DNA from: Okapia johnstoni
Taxonomy: Eukaryota > Chordata > Mammalia > Artiodactyla > Giraffidae
Assembly: GCA_024291935.2 (NCBI GenBank)
Contig: CM044313.1
Span: 86,675,001 to 86,739,000, forward strand
Direction of reading: 5' to 3'
Length of the DNA: 64,000 bases
Shown here one piece after another: positions 23,796 to 33,678 of the stretch; the stretch's first letter is position 1, and each line of letters begins with the position of its first letter. Made by a program: the position numbers and the translations under genes. The notes below the pieces were generated by a model that made no database searches, was not told the origin of the DNA, and saw only the letters and a list, made by a program, of their open reading frames with translations.

Positions 23796-25234
23796 ATATA
23801 CTAAGTCGTAAAGCAGAATTCTGAGATGGAAATAAAATATACAATCTATTTTTAATTAAAACACTAATATGTAGATACAAACAGGTGATAGAGACATAGA
23901 TACAAAGATATACAGATTAAAAGATGAATGGATATATTTTTAAATTTGATAACAGAAGGTACAGAAAATTACATAAAAGGCTGTTAATGTTAGTACCTAC
24001 ATTGAAAGAAGGGGTTGGAAAAGGAAAGAAGGACGGAGAGGAAGAAAAATAGGGGAAAAGAAGAAGTATAAAAAAATTTAAAGTTTCTATGATAAAAATA
24101 ATATACAGGATACAATCTCATTTATTTAAAATTAAATGTGTTGGTGACTTAAGTTACATGTTAAAAGATAGCACTAGAAATTTTCTTTTATTTGAGTGTT
24201 ACTGAGTGATCTCTGTTTGACTTTTAGGATAAGCATACAATACTTATATACCCACTTACACCAACACTATTATAAGTAAAAAAGAAAATAAATAACAATA
24301 TTTTTTACTAAATTTTCATTTTGTTTGAAATATATAAAGTGCATTTACTAGCTAACTGGTTTTATTTCATGTGCTAAAGAGATACAAAGATGAGTAAAAC
24401 TCTAGGGATTTTTAAAATATATCTTTCTCTAATGTAGGTGTCAGGGGAATTTTTGTTATAACACATTATTTTCAGAATACTTATCTGACTAACATAATCT
24501 GGATGAGCATTTATAAGTATTTCCAAAGATTTACTCATGAGCCAGAAAAAAAAAAAGCTTTAAAATATGCTTAATATTTATAAATCGTTTATAAATTGGT
24601 GTGTTCTTTTAACCTAATTCCTTACTAGAACTTATTCTAAATGTAGATACACATTTCCTATGTTATATATCATAAAATATATATAGTAAGAATATACATT
24701 TTAGGTACAATTCTATACCGTATAGAAACTTTGTGGATGAGAAGTCTTTCCAATGGATACACAATATTCCAGCCATCAGTGCCTGGAGTCGTGATGTGTT
24801 TCATTGCCAATGAGCAGTTGAAGAAGACTGTATAGTGCTTAACAGAATGGGCATTAAATTTAAATAGAATTGGTTTCTACTCCTGATTCTATCCACTGCC
24901 TAGCTAAGTAAATTTTAACAGTTTCATTGACTGTCAGTATCCTTATATTATATCAAGTGAAATCAACATTCATCTTCTAAATTTGAGATATTTGTAAAAT
25001 ACTTGTAGTTATTAATGCAAATATGCAATAAGTCAGTCATTGCTATTATGAAAATCAGTTGTATCATTACTAGTGATAGCAGTAGAAGTTGCAATAATAA
25101 TAACAGTGATATTCAGGTGACAATTATAAATATAAGCAGAATTTTTAAAAAATAATAAAGGACTCATATAGGTTATCCATGTTCTGCATGGTTTATGAAT
25201 ATCCAAGGAAAGAAGGAAGGAGTCAGTGTGTTGT
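23796..25234. other. AT-rich DNA with a MIR-like piece
   Basis: No gene. 24003-24060 is purine-rich. 24815-24970 shows MIR-like order ('ggtttctactcctgattc', then 'cagtttcattgactgtcag') at modest confidence. Confidence 0.4.
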
Positions 25235-25292
25235 GTGGAATCTTTTGTGGTTTCATATGAATTTTAAGATTATTTGTTCTAGTTCTGTGAAA
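25235..25292 (-). mobile_element. Inverted 5' piece of the following L1
   Basis: 'tggtttcatatgaatttt' and 'tgttctagttctgtgaa' are antisense L1 ORF2 phrases from further upstream in the element than the sequence that follows. At about 25292 the strand switches abruptly to plus-oriented L1. This is the layout produced by twin priming. Confidence 0.7.
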
Positions 25293-26039
25293 CTATGAGA
25301 TTAGAATATTTCTCACATCATATACAAAAATAAGCCCCACATGGATTAAAGACATAAAAGTAAGACCTGAAACCATAAAACTCTTAGAAGAAAACATAGG
25401 CAGAACACTCATTGACATAAGTGATATGAATATTTTTGACCTGTCTCATAAAACAAAATCTAACAGCAAAAGTAAGTAAATGAGACCTAATTAAACTTAA
25501 GTTTTTGCATAGCAAAACCCAAAAGATAACCTATGAAATGGGAGAAAATATTTGCAAAAGGGGGAAATATTTTTAAATTATACGACAGAGAAGAAGTTAA
25601 TTTCCAAACGTAGAAACAGCGCATACAACTCAACATTAAAAAAAAAAAGTCTGATTAAATATGGGCAGAGAACCTGAATACACATTTTTTTTTTTCCAAA
25701 TAAGAAATGCAGATTGCTAGCAGGCACATGAAAAGATGTTCAATATCACTAATTATTAGAACAATGCAAATCAAAACAACAAGATATTACCTCATGCTGT
25801 CAGAATGGCTGTCATCAAGAAGCCTAAAAATAGCAAACGCTGGAGAGAATGTGGAGAGAAAGGAACTCTTACCCATTGTTGGTGGAAATGTAAATTGGTG
25901 CAGCCATTATGGAAAACAATATGGAAACTCCTCCAAAAACTAAAAAGTAGAACTACCATATAGTCTAACATTTCCATATCTGAGTATACAGCTGGTAAAA
26001 GCAAAACAAAAAACAACACTAATTTGAAAAGATGCAGGC

Positions 26040-26074
26040 AGATTATTTACCATCTGAGCCACCAGGGAAGTTCT
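26040..26074 (-). mobile_element. Tiny Bov-tA head fragment inside L1
   Basis: Only about 35 bases: the complement of the tRNA head of Bov-tA ('accatctgagccaccaggg'). The L1 text resumes immediately on both sides. Confidence 0.8.
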
Positions 26075-26167
26075 GAATGTTCATATCAGCATTGCTTACA
26101 ATGGCCAAGTTAAGAAAGTAACCCAAGTGCCCATCAATAGATGAATGGATAAAAAAAGATGTGATAT

Positions 26168-26168
<1 letters not shown>

Positions 26169-26210
<42 letters not shown>

Positions 26211-26212
26211 TA
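26169..26212. repeat. (GATA)n microsatellite
   Basis: About ten copies of 'gata' within the L1, just before 'aatgaaatattactcagcc'. Probably grown from a short ATATAGATA-like run in the L1. Confidence 0.95.
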
Positions 26213-26305
26213 ATGAAATATTACTCAGCCACAAAAATTGAAATTCTGCCATTTGCAGCAATGTGGATAGATTCAGAGAAAACTATACTTAGTGAAATAA
26301 GTCAG

Positions 26306-26537
26306 ATCATTTCAGTTGTTCAGTCATGTCCGACTCTTTATGATCCCATGGACTGCAGCACAGCAGGCCTCCCTGTCTATTATCAACTCCTGGAGTTTAA
26401 ACAAACTCATGCCCATTGAGTGGGTGATGCCATCCAACCATCTCATCCTCTGTCGTCCCCTTTTCCTACTCCCTTCAATCTTTCCCAGCATCAGGGTCTT
26501 TTCAAATAAGTCAGTTCTTTGCATCAGGTGGCCAAAG
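26306..26537 (-). mobile_element. BovB 3' end inserted in L1
   Basis: Antisense BovB terminus starting 'tttcagttgttcagtcatg' and ending 'catcaggtggccaaag'. L1 sequence ('agtgaaataagtcagat' then 'agaaaggcaaatactgc') flanks it. So it postdates the L1. Confidence 0.92.
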
Positions 26538-26871
26538 AGAAAGGCAAATACTGCATGATATCACTTATATGTGGAATCTAAAATAAAATACACACGAATG
26601 AATATGCAAAACAGAGATAGACTCACAGTATAGAAAATAAACCAGTGGTTGTGAAAAGGAAGGAGAAAAGGGGGTAGAAATGAGGATATGGGATTAACAG
26701 ATACAAGCCATATGTATAAAACAGACAAGCAGCAAGTATATACTGTATAGCAAAGAGAATCCTAGCCATTATCTCATAATAGGTTTTGATGGAGTATAAT
26801 CTGTAAAAATACTGAACTACTTTGCTATACACCTAGAACAAATATAATATTTGAAATCAACTATACTTCAA

Positions 26872-27085
26872 AACGGACTTCCCTGGTATCAGCTGGTAAA
26901 GAATCTGTCTGCAATGCAGGAGACCATGGTTTGATTCTTGGATGGGGAAGATCCCCTGGAGAAAGGACAGGATACCCCACTCCAGTACTCTTGCCTGGAG
27001 AATCCCCATGGACAGAGGAGCCTGACGCGTTACAGTCCATGGAGTCACATAGTGGCGGACATGACCGAAGGGACTAGGCAGCAGC
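26872..27085 (+). mobile_element. Bov-tA SINE in the L1 tail
   Basis: Complete plus-strand copy starting 'ggacttccctggtatcagc'. Direct repeats atacttcaa (26863-26871 and 27086-27094) flank it and split the L1 terminus. Confidence 0.93.
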
Positions 27086-27125
27086 ATACTTCAATAAAAT
27101 GATGATGTTGGGGGTTAAAACTAAT

Positions 27126-27646
27126 AGGAGGAGGAGGAGGAGGAGGAGGAGGAGGAGGAGGAAGAAGGAGGAGGAGGAGGAGGAAGAGGAAGAGGAAGAG
27201 GAAGAAGAAGAAGAAGAAGAAGAAGAAGGAGGAGGAGGAGGAGGAGGAGGAGGAGGAAGGAGGAGGAGGAGGAGGAGGAGGAGGAGGAGGAGAGGAGGAG
27301 GAGGAGGAGGAGGAGGAGGAGGAGGAGGAAGAAGAAGAGGAGGAAGAGGAAGAAGAAGAAGAAGAAGAAGAAGAAGAAGAAGAAGAAGAAGAAGAAGAAG
27401 AAGAAGGAAGAGGAAGGAGGAGGAGGAGGAGGAGGAGGAGGAGGAGGAGGAGGAGGTGGAGGAGGAGGAGGAGGAGGAGGAGGAGGAGGAGGAGGAGGAG
27501 GAGGAGGAGGAGAGGAGGAGGAGGAGGAGGAGGAGGAGGAGGAGGAGGAGGAGGAGGAAGAGAAGAAGAAGAAGAAGAAGAAGAAAGAAGAAGAAGAAGA
27601 AGAAGAAGAAGAAGAAGAAGAAGAAGAAGAAGAAGAAGAAAAAGAG
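27126..27646 (+). repeat. 521-nt purine-only (GGA)n/(GAA)n tract
   Basis: Every base from 27126 to 27646 on this strand is A or G except one T at 27457. Blocks alternate: mainly GGA at 27127-27182, mixed to about 27200, GAA to about 27230, GGA to about 27330, GAA about 27349-27410, GGA about 27411-27560, then GAA to the end. It starts about 25 bases past the L1 terminus, so it probably grew from that tail. Both strands give meaningless low-complexity frames of about 190-206 codons. Confidence 0.97.
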
Positions 27647-28065
27647 TAGTAACAGTAAGAAACAGCAGCAGTAGCAGAAACAGCAGACAACCAAGTACTC
27701 AGTTTCAATGCATGAGGATTAATCATCTGGTCCTTAATAAAATAATTTCAACAAGGAGAATTAGGTGTGATGAAACCTATGGCAAGCAAGGATAAAAGAG
27801 TAAGGAAAAATAGCCCTAGCAATGGTAAGCTAGGAAATCACTGATCCCAACTCCAGACCTGTGGAGCTCCAGGCTAGGGGAATGACACCATTTCTCAAGT
27901 GAGAAACATGAAATGGAAAAGAACCTTCAGACAACAGCAAGGTTTGAGTTAAAACAGGGAACTGAAAGTGATGTTCAAAGAAAACTCTGAGAATACAAAG
28001 GATTTCCTAATGTCAAACAGATCTGCCAGTGGGCATATTTGGAACAAGGGAACTCTGATGACATT
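27647..28065. other. Single-copy DNA
   Basis: Nothing recognised beyond a short 'cagcagcag' echo next to the purine tract. Confidence 0.4.
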
Positions 28066-28317
28066 TGGGCTTGCCTGGAAAATCCCATGGACCGTGAAGC
28101 CTGGTAGGCTGCAGTCTATGGGTTCGCTAAGAGTCAGACATGACTGAGCGATTTCACTTTCACTTTTCACTTTCATGCATTGGAGAAGGAAATGGCAACC
28201 CACTCCAGTGTTCTTGCCAGGAGAATCCCAGGGACAGGGGAGCCTGGTGGGCTGCCGTCTCTGGAGTCGCACAGAGTCGGACACAACTCAAGTGACTTAG
28301 AAGCAGCAGCAGCAGCA
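28066..28317 (+). mobile_element. Bov-A2 SINE
   Basis: Two Bov-A monomers in tandem joined by 'ttcactttcacttttcac', ending in (AGC)n. The first monomer lacks its beginning. No tRNA head. Confidence 0.92.
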
Positions 28318-28383
28318 AATCACAGAGTGATAAAAATCATGATGATGGTAGATAACTAGAGAAGCTTCAACTCTCGTTTTCAT

Positions 28384-28589
28384 GCATGCATGATCAGTTG
28401 TGTCCTTCTCTTTTTGATCCCATGGACTGTAGCTGTCCAGTCTCCTCTGTCTATGGAATTTTTCAGGCAAGACTATTGGAGAGGGTTGTCATTTCCTCCT
28501 CCTTCCTGACTCAGGGATTGAAGCATCATCTTTTGTGTCTCCTGCATTTCAGATTGGTTCTTTACTACTGAGACACCTGGGAAGCCCTG
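28384..28589 (-). mobile_element. Bov-tA SINE
   Basis: Minus-strand copy with a small deletion between 'tcctcctccttcctgac' and the head. The right end is 'gacacctgggaagccc'. Confidence 0.9.
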
Positions 28590-29208
28590 GAGAGGGCCTG
28601 ATTTAAGTAGGAGTGTGGACAACGATGGGGTTACTATAGTAGGTTGTTTAGGGAAAAAGAATAGCTTATAATTTTTGCTCCATTCGTGAGTATAATATTC
28701 ATGGGAGATTGGAGATATATATGATAATGGTACACCAAAGCTCTTGTACAAAGCCTTTTTAGCTGGGAAAGAGGAAACATACTTTTCCAGCTAGTGGTCT
28801 TAAATTCCAGGATAGTTCCATGTGTGGTGTCATATAGTACAGGAAGCCTCTCACAGTTGTCTCAGTGCAATATCCATGGCTTTATGGTCCTATTTAAATG
28901 CGGTAGGATAAATTGTATTTTTAAAAATTCACTTCAGTATAAAAGTTATTTTATTCATTAATTCCTCTTCTTTAAAAAGGTTTTCTTTACTTCAGTGCAA
29001 GATAAACTAGCATAGTGACTGCTTACCCTTTTCAATGTCTTTCTCAACAAAAACATCAATCTCAGGAATAGGCAAAGGAGAAACATAGGGCACGGTATGG
29101 GGAAAAGACTTGGAGCTTCCATGCTATAGCCAAGAACACCACTCTCCTCAAATTTCCACTTTTATACCACCTGGATGCTCTCCAAATCTGGTCTTTCTGG
29201 CTTTCCTG
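28590..29208. other. Single-copy DNA
   Basis: No gene or repeat recognised. The left target-site duplication of the next BovB starts at 29209. Confidence 0.4.
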
Positions 29209-29221
29209 TGGAGGCTTCATT

Positions 29222-29603
29222 CAATTCAGTTCAGTTCAGTCGCTCAGTCATGTCCAACTCTTTGTGATCCCATGGACTGTAGCACGCCAGGCCTCCCTGT
29301 CCATCACCAACTCCTGGAGTTTACCCAAACTCATGTCCATAGCATCAGTGATGCCATCCAACCATCTCATCCTCCGTCCTCCTCTTCTCATCCCACCTTT
29401 AATCTTTCCCAGCATCATGGTCTTTTCAAATGACTCAGCTCTTTGCATCAGCTAGCCAAAGTATTGGAGTTTCAGCTTCAACATCAGTTCTTCCAATGAA
29501 CACTGAGGACAGATCTCCTTTAGGATGGACTGTTGGATCTCCTTGCATCCAAGGAAATCTCAAGAGTCTTCTCTAACACTACAGTTCAAAAGCATGAATT
29601 CTT
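29222..29603 (-). mobile_element. BovB LINE 3' end with exact 13-bp duplication
   Basis: 5'-truncated copy from 'caattcagttcagttcag' to 'gcatgaattctt'. The identical repeats tggaggcttcatt at 29209-29221 and 29604-29616 define both ends. Fairly young. Confidence 0.95.
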
Positions 29604-29992
29604 TGGAGGCTTCATTACATAGGTATAATTGATTAAATAATCAGACACTGGCCATTGAGTCAATCTCCAACTTCTCTCCCCTTCCTAAATCAGGGGAGTG
29701 GGACTAAAATCTCCAGCTCCTATAATCACATGTTCTGAGCTCAAGCAGGACCCTGTGGGGTTCCCAAGCATGGGAATCTTTCTGTCCCCTGTTTCTTGAC
29801 TCTGGCCTTAATGACCTTCTTTGAGTTCCAAAGGGTAGATTCAAGTAGTTGCTAATTCAGGAAGGGAGAGTGAGGCAAAGACTGTGGAAGAACAAGCCAG
29901 AAAATAAAGACTGCTGTCTTGAGGCAGGGTCCTGGAGCGACCTAAAGGATACACATAACAATGTAATTAAGCTCTTTTAAGGGGTCAAACTC

Positions 29993-30403
29993 TTTGAGAG
30001 TTGGACCATAAAGAAGACTGAGCACTGAAGAATTGATGCTTTCATACTGTGGTGCTGGAGAAGACTCCTGAGAGTCCTTTGGACAACAAAGAAGTCAAAC
30101 CCATAAATCCTAAAGGAAATCAGCCCTGTATTTTCATTGGAATGTGATGCTTCCGATGCTGAAGCTGAAGCTTCAATAACATGGCCACCTGTTGTGAAGA
30201 GTCAACTCATTGGAGAAAACCCTGATGCTGGGAAAAATTGAGGGGAGAAGAAGAAAGGAGCAACAGGGGATGAGGTGGTTGGATGCTATCACCGACTTAA
30301 TGGACATGAGTTTGAGCAAGCTCCAAGAGATGCTGAAGGACAGAGAAGCCTGGTGTGCTGAGGTCCATGGGGTCTCAAAGAGTGACTGAACAACAACAAA
30401 GAG
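29993..30403 (+). mobile_element. BovB LINE 3' end
   Basis: Sense copy: 'gagagttggaccataaagaa' through 'gatgctggagaa'-type phrases to the terminus 'gactgaacaacaacaaag'. It is more diverged than the neighbouring copy at 29.2 kb, so older. Confidence 0.9.
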
Positions 30404-30489
30404 GTTAACATTCTTCATATCAGAGCAAGACACCTCCCTCCGTGCACGTTGCCTTAAAGTAACCAGAAAAGCTCATTGAGAAGATTGTG

Positions 30490-30706
30490 AGTGCTCAGTC
30501 ACTTCAACCATGTCCAATTCTTTGCAACTCAATGAACTGTAGCCCACCAGGCTCCTCTGTTTATGGGAATATCCCAGCAAGAATACTGATATGAGTTGCC
30601 ATTTCCTCCTTCAGGGGATCTTTCTGACCCAGGGATCAAACCCTTGTCTCCTGCGGCTCTTGCATTGGCAGGCAGATTCTTTACACTGAGCCACCTGTGA
30701 AGTGCC
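30490..30706 (-). mobile_element. Bov-tA SINE
   Basis: Minus-strand copy, body at the left ('gtgctcagtcacttcaacc') and head complement at the right ('ttctttacactgagccacc'). It contains a small extra 'gcggctcttgc' segment in the head. Confidence 0.9.
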
Positions 30707-30945
30707 AGTCTTTTCAGCATGCCTCTACTTAAAGCATTGCCATGACAGTCCTCACCAAATTCCCCTGGGTTGGGACACATAGTTTGTGAGGGCAGAAGCC
30801 CACTGTGCCCTCCTTTGCCTGGCAAACCAATAAAGCTATTCTTTCCTACTTCACTCAAAACTCTGTTTCTGAAATTCAGTTTGGCACTGGATGAACAGAG
30901 ACTGAGATTTTGGCATCAGTTCTCCTGACATCCAGCCCCCATCCT

Positions 30946-32083
30946 TAGGTGTAGTTTAGTAGTCACCTCACTAACCTAAGAAGAGGTACATTTTGGATCT
31001 TACTATTTAGGCAATTCCAATGATTTTAAGGAGCTCTGTGCCAGAAACCAGAATGAAGAGTCAATATATATATATATATATTTCTTATTATATATCACAA
31101 TATCATACAGGAGTAAGCCAATTGTTTTGAATCGTGTTATATAGATGAGTCCCCAGGTATGAAGACACAGTATATTCAAAGACTAAGGAAAAAACAAAAC
31201 AAAACAGATTTTTTTTTTTACAATAAGGTAGTACTTTTAAAGTACCAAACAATTAAGAAAAGTTAATTCGAGCTAAAGTAATATTGAAAAGAATAATTCA
31301 AATAATATTTTACATTTAAGAAAAGAAATATACTCCTACTACTGTTAATAATTAATAGTTTTGTGAAAACCTTTTTGCTAAACATTTATAAACATTATAC
31401 TAAGTATCAAAAGCTATTTTCTTTGATGCGGAATGCTACTTATATTTGAAAACTTAAAGATAGCTATACACACAATATAAATTAATTTTCAGTAATCCCA
31501 AGTTTTAGGCCCCTTGTTTTCAAATGCTCCAAATCACTGTGACAAAGGAGAGAAAGATAAGAGAATTTCTGAGATAGTAATATAGTAACCATTTTTTTAG
31601 TTGGCAAGTTCCCCTCTCCTACCTCTAGAAGTAGTAAAAATTACTTCAAATCAGGCAGTAGAATGTTTTGTTGGATTGTGAATTTCACACAAAATAACCT
31701 TTCCCTATAGTTGGGTTTCAGTGGGAAATGAATTGCACGCAACTTTAGGGATTTAAAGCTTTTATTTGTTAACATTCACCCTAAGCTATGATAAAATATT
31801 TTGTTTGGTTCCTTTTTCCCACTTTACAAGCATTACTTTATCAGCATTAACAGAGGGACTTCTATAATAAGTTTATTTAAAGGAACAAGTAGACCTGGAA
31901 GAAATGAATATAAAGGAGAATGTGAATTTTATATTAAGTGTCTTTGCCTCAAGAAAACTATCCAGCCTCCGTGAAAAATTCACTAAGCTGTTCTTAACCA
32001 CTTGGATCTATCCAGTACTGGACAATATTCTTTATTTCTTCTTTCACTTCCTTCATTTGTAGATGAACAAAGTTAAGTCCCTT
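30946..32083. other. AT-rich DNA with a short (TA)n
   Basis: (TA)n at 31063-31081. No gene or other repeat recognised. Confidence 0.45.
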
Positions 32084-32245
32084 TTTGATGTTGTCCATCA
32101 GTTGCTAAGTCACATCAGACTCCTTGCAACCCCATGGACTGTAACACTCCAGGCTCCTCTGTCCTCCACTATCTCCAGGCAAGTTTGCTCAAATTTATGT
32201 CCACTGAGTAGGTGATGCTATCTAACCATCTCTTGGTGGGGGGCT
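32084..32245 (-). mobile_element. BovB-like 3' fragment
   Basis: 'ttgctaagtcacatcagact' to 'gtgatgctatctaaccatct' matches the antisense BovB terminal region with about 60 bases missing in the middle. Confidence 0.75.
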
Positions 32246-33239
32246 AGAGGGTGTCCGTTTCCTACATTTTAAATTCACAAATATTTAAAAACTGTGTACT
32301 ACTAATCAAATTATCATGCATTAGCTATGTCATATTTTATTTTGGGACAAATGAAACTGTATTTTCTAAGTATTTGTTTTCCCTTTTAAGAAAGTAATTT
32401 CTATAATGCACATAAATAACAATGCCTCAGATAAGCAGCTCTATTATCTGCACTTCATGGATAAGCTTCACCACTGGGGGGGAAGAAGTGGCAATTTTAT
32501 TTTTATTTTCTATTGTCAGTTTTCCTTTGAAGCATCAAATAGAATATTGATATTTTGGCACTTTTGCTATTTACTTACTGTGACTTAACGAGCCGTTATA
32601 AAGTGAGCCATATTCCCACTATGCATTTCATACAACTATTACTAGAACTTCTGTTCAGAAGGATTTATCTACAAATCAATATTTCTCTTATTGTACCATT
32701 TCCAAAAGTACTAAAGAAACTTCTCTTCTGAAACAGGATTTGATTCTGTTATAGTTTACCCTTTCTAATAGTTGTACAATGTACAGCAGCAAATCTAACA
32801 GGTGGAATATCTAGTTTTTATGATGTTGCTATGGTCACAATTATATGGAGGCATTTCCAAGAAAGGTGAAAATACATCAATTGCATTATCAAATAATAAG
32901 CAAAATGTTATAGAAATCTGAAATCATGTTTAAAATCATTCTCTTTACTGAAAAAATCATGTTAAGGTATTAGATGTCTTAAAATTATTGTTAATGAAAG
33001 ATTATTTTAGTCTATAAACTCAGATACACAGATAAAAATTCATGATCACTGATAAATGCAATTTAGATTCTTTCTCGTCCTTTTCTTAAACTTGAAATTT
33101 TGAAATTGAAATAGGTAGTCATGAATTTTGTGGGGACTATACACAAAATTCCTTTTGAGTATCAGCACTCTCCATGTGATATATATTTGCTACAGATGAT
33201 TTACAGGTTACAGACATGCTGTGACCTTTGTCTCCCAAC
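32246..33239. other. Repeat-free DNA upstream of the promoter
   Basis: No transposon recognised over about 1 kb. It could hold regulatory sequence for the promoter at 33.5 kb, but no specific site can be supported. Confidence 0.35.
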
Positions 33240-33620
33240 TGCAAACATATTAAGCAGAGCTGATTAACGGAGACGGAAAACACTGGGTTGTTTTCTCTAA
33301 TGGGAGTCTTTGACAAAGCCCTCTTTGAGCCCTCCCACTTTATTCGCCTGCAAATCGCCGTGCCTAAAGAGTCTTTAGTCCCCAACCTAAACCTGGAGCC
33401 CTGCAGCGCCATCAGCGGCAATATCTTCCCATGTGAGGGACGTCTCTTATTAATCAGAAACGCTGAATGGAAACCAATCAGATAGAGAGTTCCTTTGGCT
33501 TCAGCTTCCTGCCTGTCTGAGTTAAAAGTGATGCTCGCTCTAAGAGGAAGGCACACTGAGATTCAGGAAGATTCAGCTGAGAAGATACTATAAAAAGAGA
33601 AAAGAAGGAATGAGAGAGAA
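33240..33620 (+). promoter_or_regulatory. Probable RNA polymerase II promoter
   Basis: A small island with more CpG and GC than the surrounding AT-rich DNA. About a dozen CG dinucleotides fall within about 430 bases. It has a CCAAT box in 'aaaccaatcag' (CCAAT at 33474-33478) and a strong TATA box TATAAAAAG at 33589-33597. These predict a start near 33620 on the plus strand. An 11-base palindrome CTTTGACAAAG at 33308-33318 could bind HMG-box (SOX/TCF) factors. No transposon covers it. Two frames overlap it (65 codons plus, 139 codons minus) but neither shows a domain. The gene it serves is not identified. Confidence 0.6.
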
Positions 33621-33678
33621 GCAACACCGGAATTGTCAGCGCTGAGCAGGGCTAAACTCAATTTCATTGCGGAACAAG
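33620..33678 (+). other. Putative non-coding first exon ending at a splice donor
   Basis: Starts about 30 bases past the TATA box and ends at AACAAG|GTAAATG, a good match to the donor consensus (GT at 33679-33680). It holds no ATG, so it would be a 5' UTR exon of about 60 bases. The next exon is not recognised in the window. No product can be named. Confidence 0.5.

Larger units (their letters stand above)
25293..27101 (+). mobile_element. L1 LINE 3' part, repeatedly interrupted
   Basis: Plus-strand ORF2 end and 3' UTR. Landmarks are 'atggattaaagacataaaag' (25342), 'catgaaaagatgttcaatat' (25728), 'attgttggtggaaatgtaa' (25876), 'gtggaatctaaaataaaata' (26572) and the 3' terminus 'ctatacttca' with 'aataaaat' on the far side of a SINE. 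It contains four later intrusions, listed separately. No intact frame. Confidence 0.9.
29640..30945 (+). mobile_element. Probable class I ERV LTR, split by two insertions
   Basis: The left part (29640-29945) has a U3-like composition and ends 'gaaaataaagactgctgtc'. The right part (about 30735-30945) reads 'gcaaaccaataaagctattc', then 'gtttctgaaattcagtttgg' and 'ggcatcagttctcctgac', a polyadenylation-plus-U5 layout. A BovB and a Bov-tA lie between. No internal retroviral region was seen, so it is probably a solo LTR. Exact ends are not fixed. Confidence 0.5.

Noticed and set aside
26163..26212. Regularly spaced GATA repeat considered as a CRISPR-like array
   Set aside because: Simple 4-base microsatellite without spacers, in a mammalian genome.
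27074..27726. Open frames of 191-206 codons made of runs of E, G, R, K, L, S, P
   Set aside because: They are translations of the purine microsatellite on both strands, with no non-repetitive domain.
33137..33556. 139-codon minus-strand frame over the promoter island
   Set aside because: No recognisable domain. The higher GC lowers stop frequency, and the plus-strand TATA/CCAAT/donor order explains the region better.
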